Source: an uncultured Bacteroidales bacterium (GTDB lineage Bacteria; Bacteroidota; Bacteroidia; Bacteroidales; F082). Taken from it: DNA of 45,352 nucleotides. The translations under genes and the position numbers were made by a program. Below are positions 1 to 9,900 of the stretch, one piece after another; position 1 is the first letter of the stretch; each line of letters begins with the position of its first letter. The stretch covers positions 1-45,352 of the forward strand of contig CAMVCZ010000024.1 of assembly GCA_947166105.1 (NCBI GenBank), written 5' to 3'. The notes under the pieces are model-generated. The model saw nothing but the letters and a program-made list of their open reading frames with translations. It searched no databases and was not told where the DNA came from.

Positions 1-185
1 TCCGCACGGCTCTGCCAAATGCTTATGTCGAAGTGTATGATTCGAACGGAAAACTCATCCACAACCAAGCCCTCACGGAGAATGTGACGGGGATTGATGC
101 AACGGATTGGGCTGAGGGCGTTTATGTTTGGAAGGTAATTGTAGATGGGAAGGAAGCGGAAGTTGGGAAGTGGATTAAGGAATGA
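1..185 (+). CDS. T9SS-secreted protein, C-terminal fragment (gene starts before the window)
   Basis: Only the last 60 codons are in the window, read from base 3 to the TGA at 183-185. They form a T9SS type A sorting domain: a beta-strand with V-E-V-Y-D, then G-K-L, then GVYVWKV and the end GKWIKE. This tail is recognised by the type IX secretion system in the outer membrane and directs export to the surface or medium. It is clearly paralogous to the tail of the protein encoded at 2383-3849, which shares VYVWKV and ends in the same GKWIKE plus TGA, so the two genes flank the GLUG-repeat gene. The rest of the protein is not visible and its function cannot be stated. Confidence 0.8.
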   Translation, partial: RTALPNAYVEVYDSNGKLIHNQALTENVTGIDATDWAEGVYVWKVIVDGKEAEVGKWIKE

Positions 186-362
186 AAATACCTTTGGAGG
201 GATGAAAACAGATTGCGTGTTGTCAAAAAAATAGGGACAAGCCGTTTTGCTGCTATTTTTCAAATCATTGAAAAACAATATTTTGAAAAGTTGGCAACAA
301 AAAAAAGTATGGACAAGGCAGGAGTTGCCCCCGAAAAGCTCTTGACAAGTAATCTTTATCAT

Positions 363-370
363 TAACTTTG
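363..370 (+). promoter_or_regulatory. Promoter -7 element (TAACTTTG) for the GLUG-repeat gene
   Basis: TAACTTTG matches the Bacteroidetes TAnnTTTG element, with a TTG at 342-344 lying 18 bases upstream as a -33 candidate. It lies over an in-frame TTG at 368, so the start must be the ATG at 395. Upstream, 256-275 holds an AT-rich perfect-arm palindrome; otherwise nothing is seen in 186-362. Confidence 0.7.
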
Positions 371-394
371 CAAAAATTTCAAAACCGAACCCCA

Positions 395-2386
395 ATGAAA
401 GCAACGAAAATTTACACCCTCCTTGCGCTCCTGCTGATGGCGGGAGGGGTGATGGCTCAAAACAATTGTTGGGACGGTACTGTTGCCGAAGCCTATTCTG
501 GCGGTGACGGCACTCCTGAAAACCCTTATCAAATCGCCACCGCTGAACAACTTGCCTTGCTCGCGCAACAGACCAACAACGGCACAGGCGGTGATGCCTG
601 CTACATGTTGACAGACAACATTTGCCTGAACGAGAACCCCGATATCAATCCTGTGCTTTGGACACCCATCGGGCATGTTGTCGGAAACGAGCCACCCTAT
701 TTCACGGGTCATTTCGACGGCAACAAAATGAGTATCTCCGGCTTGGTTTGCCAGTCAAATTCTGGACATGGAATTGCTGGCTTGTTCGGCTGTACAAACG
801 GTGCTGTAATACAAAATGTTACGCTTCAAAATTGCCGATTGAACGGGACGCAGTATACGGGTGCGTTGGTAGGATATGCAGGATTGACCGACATTACTGG
901 CTGCTATATTGACGATGTTTCCGTCACTTGCGAAGTAAGGTCGGCGGGCGGCTTGGCGGGTTTCTTCGGCTTGCCCTACGGCATGAGCCAAAACTCCAAC
1001 GACACCTGCCACATTGTTGATTGTCACGTAGGGCAAGATGTAACCGTATACGGAAGGCTTTCTGGTGGACTGGTGGGTGAAATCACCGAATACCTGCTTT
1101 GGGGGCCGTCGGTGCCTGTAGTCGTGTCGAATTGCACAGGCAATGCCGTTATGATGGGTGCGGAGTGCGTTGGCGGTCTCGTCGGTTTTATGCGTAACGG
1201 CATGATTGAGTCATGCCGTTGCTGGAACGAGGTGCATTGTTCCCAATATGCAGGGGGCATGATGGGCCTGGGAATCAGTGCCAACTTCACCGATTGCCAG
1301 AATGGTGCCAATGTAACCGGAAATTACCAAAGTGGCGGAATGGTCGGCAAGTTGTATGGAGGAAACATCTCAAACTGCGAGAATTACGGCTGGATTTATG
1401 GAGGTGGTGCAGGTGGCATCTCGAAAATTGGGGGTATGGTTGGAAGATATGAGCCTGACCCGCTCCTTGCGGAGTCGCCGTGCGAAAACTTCATTCGCAA
1501 TTGCCATAACTATGGGGACATTACAGGTTCCAGTGACGAGGCGGGAGGCATTATAGGATTTGCAGCAGGTAGTGGCATTGAGAAATTGTTCATTGTGGAT
1601 TGCAGCAATAGCGGTGTGGTAGTCGAAAATGCTTATCTCGCAGGTGGCATTATAGGCCATAAGAATGGTTATATTATGAAGATACTGAATGTGTACAACA
1701 CGGCAACCGTAGGGGCGCGCATTGGTGTCGGCGGCATCGTGGGCGAATTGTCACTTTCGCCAGACAGGGTCATCAATGCCTACAGCACCGGCGAACTCAT
1801 CCATGAAATTGACAATTATGTCTGTCCGAGAGGAGCCATTGTCGGATATTCTTCCACAAACGACCAATTCAGCAGTTGCTATTGGTTGGCCTCTGACGAA
1901 TACGGCAGCAATGGCCAAGGCCCCGAACTCGAAAATTCCAGTGCTTTCGGCCCAACGACCTCGCCTTCGGCATGGCAACTTGAAACTCCGATGCACAATA
2001 CAGACGACCTGCTCACCGCCTTGAATTTGGGCGCGGAGCAAATAGAAACGGAATTTCCCGTGTTGGGTTCAATCAGCCGCTGGCGCGAAGATGCAGAGAT
2101 GTCAAACGGCGGGTTCCCACTCTTTGGCAGCCAATGGCCAAACGGAATCGATGAATCCGTTTCGGATGCCTATGTTTGCATCTATCCCAATCCAACCAGC
2201 AATCTTGTTCACATTGAAGGGATTGAGGTTTCTGAAGTGCAGGTTTACAACGCTCTTGGGCAGTTAGTGAAAACCATTCAAGGCTCAAATGAAATTCCAG
2301 TAGCAGACTTGCCGCAAGGAGTTTACCTACTACGCATTGTGGATGATGAAGGAAAAGTTTACACGAATAAAATCACGATACAATGA
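395..2386 (+). CDS. GLUG-motif repeat protein with T9SS sorting domain
   Basis: A secreted protein of 663 residues. Residues 1-21 are a signal peptide (KATKIYTLLALLLMAGG, cleavage after MA). Mature residues 22-65 hold the G-DGTPENPYQI segment typical of GLUG proteins, followed by many glycine-rich repeats of the type GG-VG (GGLVGE, GGIVGE, GGMVGR, GGIIGF) to about residue 480; these usually build a beta-helix-like adhesive surface. The last ~70 residues are a T9SS tail (IYPNPTSN, YNALGQLVK, GVYLLRI). Start chosen at 395 because the promoter overlaps the longer in-frame extension. The stop overlaps the next start (ATGA), so the two genes are translationally coupled. Surface adhesion or matrix binding is inferred; no ligand can be named. 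Confidence 0.85.
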   Translation: MKATKIYTLLALLLMAGGVMAQNNCWDGTVAEAYSGGDGTPENPYQIATAEQLALLAQQTNNGTGGDACYMLTDNICLNENPDINPVLWTPIGHVVGNEPPYFTGHFDGNKMSISGLVCQSNSGHGIAGLFGCTNGAVIQNVTLQNCRLNGTQYTGALVGYAGLTDITGCYIDDVSVTCEVRSAGGLAGFFGLPYGMSQNSNDTCHIVDCHVGQDVTVYGRLSGGLVGEITEYLLWGPSVPVVVSNCTGNAVMMGAECVGGLVGFMRNGMIESCRCWNEVHCSQYAGGMMGLGISANFTDCQNGANVTGNYQSGGMVGKLYGGNISNCENYGWIYGGGAGGISKIGGMVGRYEPDPLLAESPCENFIRNCHNYGDITGSSDEAGGIIGFAAGSGIEKLFIVDCSNSGVVVENAYLAGGIIGHKNGYIMKILNVYNTATVGARIGVGGIVGELSLSPDRVINAYSTGELIHEIDNYVCPRGAIVGYSSTNDQFSSCYWLASDEYGSNGQGPELENSSAFGPTTSPSAWQLETPMHNTDDLLTALNLGAEQIETEFPVLGSISRWREDAEMSNGGFPLFGSQWPNGIDESVSDAYVCIYPNPTSNLVHIEGIEVSEVQVYNALGQLVKTIQGSNEIPVADLPQGVYLLRIVDDEGKVYTNKITIQ

Positions 2387-3849
2387 AAAACATAAAATTT
2401 TACACCCTGCTTGCGCTCCTGCTGATGGCGGGAAGCGGGATGTTGATGGCCCAAGATGTTTACGAAATGGAAGAGTTCATCGTTTCGGATGATTTGGTGG
2501 TTCTGATGTACTATTCGGGCGACAACGAGATTACTGCAATGACCTCATCAATGCAAGGCATTGCCATCAAAAAGTATAATGATGATGGATTGTTGCTGGA
2601 TTCCATTTTGCTTTGGCCAAGAAATGAAGCCATACTCGATTTTGAAATGTTCACCAACGAAGACGGACAAACGCTTGTCTATTATCTGGAAAAACAGCTT
2701 GACGGTGACACAGCCACTTTCCATAAAGTGACCATTGGGGATGACATGATACCTGTTTTTGAACAATATGATTGGTATGGGTTTGATTGCCCCGAGACCG
2801 TTGTAGATTCAAAGGAGGTTCATGTGCTTGCCAATAAAGACGGAGGGTGCTTCCTCTCTTACAGTACGGTACAAGACAGTATCCGCATTGTAAGGTTCGA
2901 CGCTGCCGGAGAGGTGGCGGCTGAACGCACAGTGAAACGCCATCCTCAACAGGTGAACTATCATGGCTGCATACCCACTTCTGATTCCATGGGAATCCAT
3001 ATTGTCAAGTGGCGCACGGACACCACTGCCTTTTGCGTTTATGGTTGCTATACATTCGATTCTTCTCTGAATCTCGTGAACCGAGTGGATGATGTGGATG
3101 CCGTTTCTAGACCCATTTATTGTAGTTCTTACACCGACTATCGTTTCAATCCCAACATTGGTAAAACTTATTCTATTTCCAGCTATATCGACCCAATCCA
3201 TCCCGATGATGGCCAGAACATCATCATGAGCATGTTTGATCAGGACATGAATCAAATGGATTATACATGGGGAATGATTTCTCCGTATGCGGATATGGGA
3301 GGAGGAGAGCATACGGTGGATTTCGATTCAGAAAACAGGGTGTATGTGGCAGGGGTTATGGAGGTGATGACCAATCCATACATTGCCTGTTTAGACGAGA
3401 ATTTGAACAAGTTGGGTGAGATTCATTTTGTACATCCCAAGCTGACGCAATTGCCCATTACCGTGATGGCTTTCCCTGATGGGGGCTGTCTTGTGTCATG
3501 TAACACTTTTAATAATGAGACAGGAGAATTCAAGGCTATTGTTTACAAAGTTACCATTTCCGATTTGTTGGATGTTGAGGAAGCTCATTCGCATGGTTTT
3601 GCCGTTGCGGTGGCTTATCCTAATCCGGGGAAGGATGTGCTGAATATTCGCACCGCCTTGCAAAATGCCCATGTGGAAATCTATGACTTGACAGGGAAAC
3701 TGGTTTGCAAGAAAGAAATTACGGAGAATGTCACTTCCATAAATGCTGAAAGTTGGCCTTCGGGTGTTTATGTTTGGAAGGTTTATACAACGGGCGTTTC
3801 GACAGGCTCAACGACCCTTGTGGAATCGGGAAAGTGGATTAAGGAATGA
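2383..3849 (+). CDS. T9SS-secreted protein of unknown function
   Basis: 488 residues. The signal peptide (residues 1-23) is nearly identical in DNA to that of the upstream GLUG protein. The body (about 24-400) has repeated short beta-strand segments with D-G and N-E-D-G turns (KYNDDGLLLDS, TNEDGQTLVYY, FPDGGCLVS), resembling beta-propeller-like T9SS cargo, but no specific family is recognised. The C-terminus (about 405-488) is a T9SS sorting domain with AYPNPGKDVL, VEIYDLTGKL and GVYVWKV, ending GKWIKE like the truncated gene at the window start. The start ATG overlaps the previous stop by four bases. Export through T9SS is well supported; the molecular role is unknown. Confidence 0.8.
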   Translation: MKNIKFYTLLALLLMAGSGMLMAQDVYEMEEFIVSDDLVVLMYYSGDNEITAMTSSMQGIAIKKYNDDGLLLDSILLWPRNEAILDFEMFTNEDGQTLVYYLEKQLDGDTATFHKVTIGDDMIPVFEQYDWYGFDCPETVVDSKEVHVLANKDGGCFLSYSTVQDSIRIVRFDAAGEVAAERTVKRHPQQVNYHGCIPTSDSMGIHIVKWRTDTTAFCVYGCYTFDSSLNLVNRVDDVDAVSRPIYCSSYTDYRFNPNIGKTYSISSYIDPIHPDDGQNIIMSMFDQDMNQMDYTWGMISPYADMGGGEHTVDFDSENRVYVAGVMEVMTNPYIACLDENLNKLGEIHFVHPKLTQLPITVMAFPDGGCLVSCNTFNNETGEFKAIVYKVTISDLLDVEEAHSHGFAVAVAYPNPGKDVLNIRTALQNAHVEIYDLTGKLVCKKEITENVTSINAESWPSGVYVWKVYTTGVSTGSTTLVESGKWIKE

Positions 3850-3851
3850 CA

Positions 3852-3964
3852 CGCTTCGCATCTTTGCGAGGAGGTACGACGAAGCAAATCGAAGATTCAA
3901 CGAAGTTAATCCGGATTATAGCCTCAGGTCTGGACTGCTTCGCGCCTCGCAGTGACGCAAAGCG
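3852..3964. repeat. Dispersed imperfect inverted-repeat element
   Basis: The segment opens CGCTTCGCATCTTTGCG and closes CGCAGTGACGCAAAGCG; the closing arm, reverse-complemented, matches the opening arm at 13 of 17 positions. Inside, GACGAAGCAA and CTGCTTCGCG extend the symmetry. It begins two bases after the upstream stop and contains no credible gene. The pattern resembles non-coding dispersed repeats of Bacteroidales intergenic DNA; only one copy is in this window, so that assignment is from general knowledge. Confidence 0.6.
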
Positions 3965-4070
3965 GGAGAAAGGCAAAAGCCGCCCCATCCTGATTCATTG
4001 CGTTTGGCGACGCACTGGGGTTGGGATGGGGAAAGATTATTAAAGAGTTAAGACATTGGAAAAAAGTTCG

Positions 4071-4078
4071 TAACTTTG
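4071..4078 (+). promoter_or_regulatory. Promoter -7 element (TAACTTTG)
   Basis: TAACTTTG lies 22 bases before the ATG at 4101, fits the TAnnTTTG consensus, and is identical to the element at 363-370. No well-placed -33 TTTG was found. Confidence 0.6.
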
Positions 4079-4100
4079 TGGCCTGAAAATTTGGGCTTTT

Positions 4101-5570
4101 ATGACCTTAAATGACATCCAAACGCTGATAAACAAAGACGAAACCCGTGAATTGGAGTTGAAGAAGACAACGGGCGAGTTGAAGGATGGTATGCGCTCGG
4201 CTTGCGCATTCCTCAACACCGCTGGAGGTTGGTTGGTCTTTGGCATTGCCCCTGCGACATTGCAAATCATTGGCCAACAGGTTACTGACAACACACGAAG
4301 GGAAATCGCATTGGAGTTGACGAAAATCGAACCTATTGTCTCTCTTGAGGTCGAGTATGTTGAGTTGGACGACAAACCAGATTTTTTTGTCATAGCCATT
4401 CATTTCGACAAGTCGCTCTTTCGTGAGGAGCCGTATGTGTATGATGGTCGCCCTTATTATCGTGTGGAGAGTACGACCAAGATAATGCCTCAAACCATGT
4501 ATCAGGATTTGCTTAGGAAAAAAGATTCGCGCCGTAAACTCTGGGAAGAGGAACAAAATCCTGACATCCTTTTGGAGTATCTTGACGAGGATTCCATTTG
4601 GCGTTTGGTGCGCTCTGGCGTTGAGGCGGGTAGAATACCCGAAAGGATGATGCACAAGGAATTGTCCGAGATTTTGAAGTCGATGCATTTATCTGTGGAC
4701 GGAGTGATGAAGAATGCCGCTTCGGCGCTTTTCGTCAAGCCTGAGTATGCTCCGGTTCAGTTTCAGTTGCGGATGGCCAGGTTTGCCAGAACCACAAAGC
4801 GTGAGTTTATTGACAACCGACTGGCAAGTGGCAATATCTTTCATCTTTACGATGAAGGAATGGCTTTTTTCTTCAAGCATCTTAATGTTTCCGGTTCTTT
4901 TGTTGATGGCCAACCAGAGCGTGTCGAGATCCTGACAATTCCCTACAAGGCTTTGCGTGAATGTTTGTTGAATGCTTTGGCACATCGCATCTATCGTCAG
5001 TCCAATAGTTTTGTGAGCATCGCCATTTATGACGACAGGGTGGAGATTGTTAATTCGGGATTGCTCCCCGATGGCCTGTCCTTGGATGATTTGATGAAGC
5101 CGCATTCTTCACATGCGCAAAACCCGCTCATCGCACAGGTGATGTATTATGGGAAATACCTTGAGACATGGGGTCGTGGCATTGAATTGATGCAAGAACA
5201 ATGTGAGCTTGCCAACACTCCCGTCCCTCAGTTCTCTGTTGAAGGTGGGTGCTTCCATGTTACTTTTTTGCGTCCTATTTATGATGAGAAGAAGGATGTC
5301 CTTCAGGGTGGCACTCAGGGTGGCACTCAAGGTGGCACTCAAGATGGCACCCAAGAAAAGAGCCTGCCGGATAAAGAGCTTGATGTTTGGATAGTAGAGC
5401 AAATCAAGAAAAATCCGAAAATCACTACAGAGGAACTTGCCGTAAAAAGCCAAAAGGGAGTCCGTACCATCAAGAGACACATTTCAATGTTAGGAAATGT
5501 TCGTTTTATTGGTAGTGGATATAGTGGCCATTGGGAAGTATATGGAAAAGAGAATCAGATTAATACATAA
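4101..5570 (+). CDS. AlbA_2 domain / RecG-like ATP-binding transcriptional regulator
   Basis: 489 residues. Residues ~13-135 are an AlbA_2 (divergent AAA-4, Schlafen-like) domain: E-LELKKTTGEL, then AFLNTAGGWLVFGI and a YYRVESTT strand. Residues ~285-395 look like an HATPase_c_4 domain, with an N-box-like ECLLNALAHRIY and GRGIELM. Residues 403-418 are four tandem GGTQ/DGTQ units, and the last ~60 residues are a winged helix-turn-helix (ITTEELAVKSQKGVRTIKRH). Family members are often annotated as putative transcriptional regulators or RecG-like helicases, but no helicase motifs are visible. It probably binds DNA and senses a nucleotide or stress signal; the target is unknown. Flanked by the dispersed repeat at 3852 and the secreted-protein gene at 5605. 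Confidence 0.85.
   Translation: MTLNDIQTLINKDETRELELKKTTGELKDGMRSACAFLNTAGGWLVFGIAPATLQIIGQQVTDNTRREIALELTKIEPIVSLEVEYVELDDKPDFFVIAIHFDKSLFREEPYVYDGRPYYRVESTTKIMPQTMYQDLLRKKDSRRKLWEEEQNPDILLEYLDEDSIWRLVRSGVEAGRIPERMMHKELSEILKSMHLSVDGVMKNAASALFVKPEYAPVQFQLRMARFARTTKREFIDNRLASGNIFHLYDEGMAFFFKHLNVSGSFVDGQPERVEILTIPYKALRECLLNALAHRIYRQSNSFVSIAIYDDRVEIVNSGLLPDGLSLDDLMKPHSSHAQNPLIAQVMYYGKYLETWGRGIELMQEQCELANTPVPQFSVEGGCFHVTFLRPIYDEKKDVLQGGTQGGTQGGTQDGTQEKSLPDKELDVWIVEQIKKNPKITTEELAVKSQKGVRTIKRHISMLGNVRFIGSGYSGHWEVYGKENQINT
5307..5354 (+). repeat. Four in-frame 12-bp tandem repeats (GGTQ linker)
   Basis: GGTGGCACTCAG/A is repeated three times, then the diverged GATGGCACCCAA. The unit is a multiple of three, so copy-number change would alter linker length between the ATPase-like domain and the winged helix without frameshifting. 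Confidence 0.85.
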
Positions 5571-5604
5571 AAGATTTCAGTTTATCATAATTTAGAATTA
5601 CAAT

Positions 5605-6867
5605 ATGCGTAAGATATTATTATTCATCATTATGTTAATCACTTTCGTCCCTTCTCATGCCGCCTACCTCCTTATCCCGATGGACAACACCCAGACGAAC
5701 CACTTGAAGGCCTACGGCGTGGCCTATTGGGTGCTGCAAAGGGAGGTGGAAATCAGTTGGTTGCTGAACTATAGGGGAGGGAGCTACCTGATTCCTTACC
5801 ACGAGATGTTTGAGCGCGAATGTAAGATGCGCAATGTGTCTTACAACGTCATCGCCGATGCGCAGGCCGATGCCATCCTCGCCGAAATCGCCGACCCGGG
5901 CGTGAATATGGACGAGATGAAACTCCAGAAAGTGCCCCGCGTGGCGGTGTATGCGCCAAAGAACAACTTGCCTTGGGACGATGCCGTCACCCTCGTTTTG
6001 ACATACGCCGAAATCCCATACGATGTGGTTTACGATGATGAAGTGCTGCAAGGCGTTTTGCCAACTTATGATTGGCTTCACCTGCACCACGAGGACTTCA
6101 CAGGACAATATGGAAAATTCTGGGCGCGTTACCGCAACTACCCTTGGTATCAAGAGGATGTGCGGGCGCAGGAAGCCACGGCGCAGCGTTGGGGCTTCAC
6201 GAAGGTTTCGCAATTGAAATTGGCGGTGGTGAAGAAGATTCGTGAGTTTGTGGCGGGCGGTGGCTATATGTTCGCCATGTGTTCTGCGCCCGACAGCTTC
6301 GATGTGGCCTTGGCTGCCGATGGGCTCGACATTTGCGACTACATGTTCGATGGCGACCCCATCCGCAGCGGCGACCCCCAAAGGCTGAATTACGACAACT
6401 GCTTCGCTTTCACCGATTTCAAACTGTCGGTCAACCCGCAGGAATACGAAATTTCAAACATCGATGTCACGCAGGGGAGGATGCAGCGGGTGAGAGAGGA
6501 GAACGACTATTTTCTGCTGTTCGATTTTTCGGCCAAGTGGGACCCCGTTCCGACCATGCTCACGCAATGCCATGAAAGGTTGGTGAAGGGATTCATGGGT
6601 CAGACCACGGCTTTCAACAAGTCGGTTGTCAAGCCGTCGGTCGTCGTTTTGGGCGACAATGCCGCCCTGAATGAAGACCGCTACATCCACGGCAATTTCG
6701 GCAATGGCTTCTGGACTTTCCTCGGCGGCCACGACCCCGAAGACTACCAACACATCGTCGGTGACCCGCCCACGGAGTTGGACATGTATCCCAATTCGCC
6801 GGGTTATAGGCTCATTTTGAACAATATTTTGTTCCCCGCAGCAAAGAAAAAGGAACAGAAAACCTAA
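5605..6867 (+). CDS. Conserved secreted protein (family often annotated asparagine synthetase B)
   Basis: 420 residues with a signal peptide at ~1-19 (RKILLFIIMLITFVPSHA). Proteins like this are commonly labelled asparagine synthetase B in Bacteroidetes, but the N-terminal Cys nucleophile and the SGGxDS pyrophosphatase motif of real AsnB are absent, so the label is not supported. Visible features: alternating strands and helices (RVAVYAPKNNLPWDDAVTLV; YDVVYDDEVL), a GGGYMFAMCSAPD segment resembling a glutamine-amidotransferase-like or ThuA-like fold, and a C-terminal GNGFWTFLGGHDPEDY. This suggests an envelope or periplasmic protein of Rossmann/GATase-like fold. It precedes the C10 peptidase array; the promoter of the next gene starts eight bases after its stop. 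No T9SS tail. Function unknown. Confidence 0.7.
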   Translation: MRKILLFIIMLITFVPSHAAYLLIPMDNTQTNHLKAYGVAYWVLQREVEISWLLNYRGGSYLIPYHEMFERECKMRNVSYNVIADAQADAILAEIADPGVNMDEMKLQKVPRVAVYAPKNNLPWDDAVTLVLTYAEIPYDVVYDDEVLQGVLPTYDWLHLHHEDFTGQYGKFWARYRNYPWYQEDVRAQEATAQRWGFTKVSQLKLAVVKKIREFVAGGGYMFAMCSAPDSFDVALAADGLDICDYMFDGDPIRSGDPQRLNYDNCFAFTDFKLSVNPQEYEISNIDVTQGRMQRVREENDYFLLFDFSAKWDPVPTMLTQCHERLVKGFMGQTTAFNKSVVKPSVVVLGDNAALNEDRYIHGNFGNGFWTFLGGHDPEDYQHIVGDPPTELDMYPNSPGYRLILNNILFPAAKKKEQKT

Positions 6868-6874
6868 AAATGTT

Positions 6875-6882
6875 TATATTTG
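6875..6882 (+). promoter_or_regulatory. Promoter -7 element (TATATTTG) of C10 peptidase 1
   Basis: TATATTTGCC lies 38 bases before the ATG at 6921. The same TATATTTGC core precedes C10 genes 3 and 4. It falls within a longer possible reading frame starting at 6870, which argues against that upstream start. Confidence 0.7.
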
Positions 6883-6920
6883 CCCGCTTAAAAATGTCAA
6901 ACGCTCAAAATCATTTGTCT

Positions 6921-9900
6921 ATGAGAAGAAATATACTCGTTATCCTTGCCTTGATGTTAGGCATCACTACGCTCCAAGCCAAGCCTGTCGATATGGGCAG
7001 GGCGCAACGCTTGGGCTTGAATTTCATCCAGCACAAAGCCCAATTCTCGAAAAACGCGGTGCAAAGCCTCGATTTGGCTTACACTTTCCGCGCTGAAAAC
7101 GGCATGGCCACGGCCTACGCCTTCAATTTCGACGGCGGCTTTGTCATTGTGGCGGCAGACGATGTTTCGTCGCCCATTATTGGCTATTCCGACCAAGGGA
7201 ATTTCGACTACTCAACCGCTCCTGACGGTTTGCTTTTTATGTTGGGCGAACATTCGCGCGGCATTGAAATGATGGTGAATCAAGGAGTTGCAACACCCAA
7301 CGACATCCTCTGCCGTTGGAAGAACCTTGAGGCTTACGGACGGTTGAATCCCGAAAAGGGCACGGCGGTTGTCGGGCCGTTGGTGCAGCAGCGTTGGGAC
7401 CAAGGATCGCCGTTCAACATGTATTCGCCCGGCGGTTGCCCTACGGGTTGTGTGGCCACGGCCATGGCCCAACTGATGAAGTATTGGGAATGGCCAGTTC
7501 AGGGCACGGGCGAGCATAGTTATGTCGCTCAAGGCTATGGTGAGCAATACGCCAACTTCGGTGCCACCACCTACGAATGGGACAACATGATCGACTATTA
7601 CAACAACGGTGCCGGCACGCCCGAACAGAAACAGGCGGTTGCCACTTTGATGTACCATTGCGGCGTTGCTGTCAACATGATGTATGAGCCTGATGGCAGT
7701 GGCGCCTATTCAACTGACGTGCCAGATGCGATCAACTCGTATTTCTCCTATTCCGAACACGCCACGCATATCGGGAGGAGCGGCACCTATAACGACTGGA
7801 TTGCCCTGCTGAAGACCAACATCGACCAGCACATTCCGCTGTATTATTCAGGCCAAAGCCCCGACGGTGGCCACGCTTTCATTTGCGACGGCTACGATGC
7901 CGACGACTTTTTCCACTTCAACTGGGGTTGGGGCGGTGCGTCTAATGCTTTCATCCTCATCGATGGCGAGCATTTCGACTACACAAGCAGCCAAGCCATC
8001 ATTTACGACTTCATTCCCAACTATGTCTACAACCAAATGCCCAAGGCATCCGAAAACCTCAGCGTGAGCATCGACAGCGATGTGTCGCGCATCGGGCACC
8101 TCAGTTGGACCAATCCCACCGAAACCGTGACAGGGGAGGCCTTGACCGCCATCGACAAGATTATTGTCAAGCGCAACGGTTTTGTCATTCAGGAGATTGA
8201 GAACGTGCAACCCGGTCAAGCCATGACCTACGACGACGAAGTGCCTTTCTTCGACCAGTTTGAATACACGATTTTGGCCGTCAGCGGAAACAATTATGGC
8301 CGTACGACCCTCACCAAGGCTGTTTTTGGTCCCTATTGCGACTGGAAAGTCATTATGACCTCCAACAGTATGCAGGGCTGGGACGGTGGTGGCATCACCG
8401 TGCAAAACGCCGCTGGTTCTTACATCGACTTCCTGACTACAACCCAAGCCACGGCCACCATCCAGACCTTCCAGATGGCCTTGGGCAACAACAACCTTTA
8501 TTGGACTGCACCCAACTCCAACATCAACAACATTTCCTTCAAAATTAGGGACGCTGAAAACCAGATTGTTTACCAATATGAAGGCCCGTCGTCGGGATTG
8601 GAAGCGGGCATTTTGCGCACCTTGAACAACAGTTGCGGCAATGAGAACGTTTGCGAGGCACCCTACAACCTGAAAGCCACCCTCGATCCCGAAAACGACC
8701 GCAATATCATTCTCACTTGGGACAGCGACCATGAGCCTGAGTTCGGCTACTGCATCTATCGCGACGGCTTCCTGTTCAACATGGCGCACGAAACCCGTTA
8801 TGTGGACGAAAACGCTGAAATCGGGGGCTATTGCTACTACATCACAGCCCTCTGCAACGGCGGCGAGACGGTTCCCTCCAACGAGTATTGCGCCACTTCG
8901 GGCACAGGCTGCGAGCCTCCGTTTGACTTGGATTTCAGTTATACAAGCAACAACAGGGTGCAATTGGACTGGACCGCTCCCAACAGCGAAAACATCACGG
9001 GCTATTATGTCTATCGCAAGACCGAAGAAACGCCTTTCAAGCGCATCAAGTCGGTGAGGACTCCTTCTTATAAAGACAATAGTGCGGTGGCGGGGACGGT
9101 GTACCGATATGCAGTGGCAGCCTATTACGAGAACATCGATTGCACATCGGCTTACGCCACAGACTTTTATGATTCGGACAAGTTCTATGTCGAAGTGGAC
9201 TGGTCGAATGTGCCGAAGGATTTGAAAGCGGAACTGAACGAAGAGATAAACGTGGTTGGCTTGAGTTGGAGACCTGCCTACCAAGCCACTTCATACGAAA
9301 TCTTGCGCAATGGTGTGAAAATCATCGAAATCGTAATGGATGAAACTTTCTATGTCGATGCCGATTTGACGTTGGGCGAGACCTATTGCTATCAAGTCAT
9401 TGCCCACGGCGAAGGGTTTGATGAGGCCTCCAACGAGGTTTGCATTGAGATGCCCGAACCGCCCGTTTTGCCTTGCCCTGCCCCGTATAATTTACGTTAT
9501 CTCTACAATCACGCCCCAAATGATGACGACATGATCCGACTCACTTGGAGTATCAATGGAGAGGAACGCTGGCCTGATTACTTCATTATGACAGTCATCG
9601 ACCATTTGGTAGGCGACACCACCAATGTGACCGTCAGCATGGAGGATAATTTCCTCTATCAGGAAAACATCAACCCGAACGGTATGGACAAGTCCTATAA
9701 AATCAAAGCAGTATATTCCGATTGCGAGTCCGAATACGGCTTGACTGCTGACGGCATTGACTACATCAGGTTCAGCAACCTTGGTGTGGACGAGAATCCT
9801 TTGAGTGCCGTGAACCTCTATCCCAATCCCACCAACGGCCAACTGACCGTTGAGGCTGAGGGAATGACCACGGTAAGCGTTTACAACCACATAGGCCAAT

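Noticed and set aside
7848..9284. A 478-codon open frame on the minus strand inside C10 peptidase 1
   Set aside because: It is antisense to a clear protease gene, has low-complexity Val/Asp/Gly-rich composition and no recognisable domain; an artefact of codon bias.
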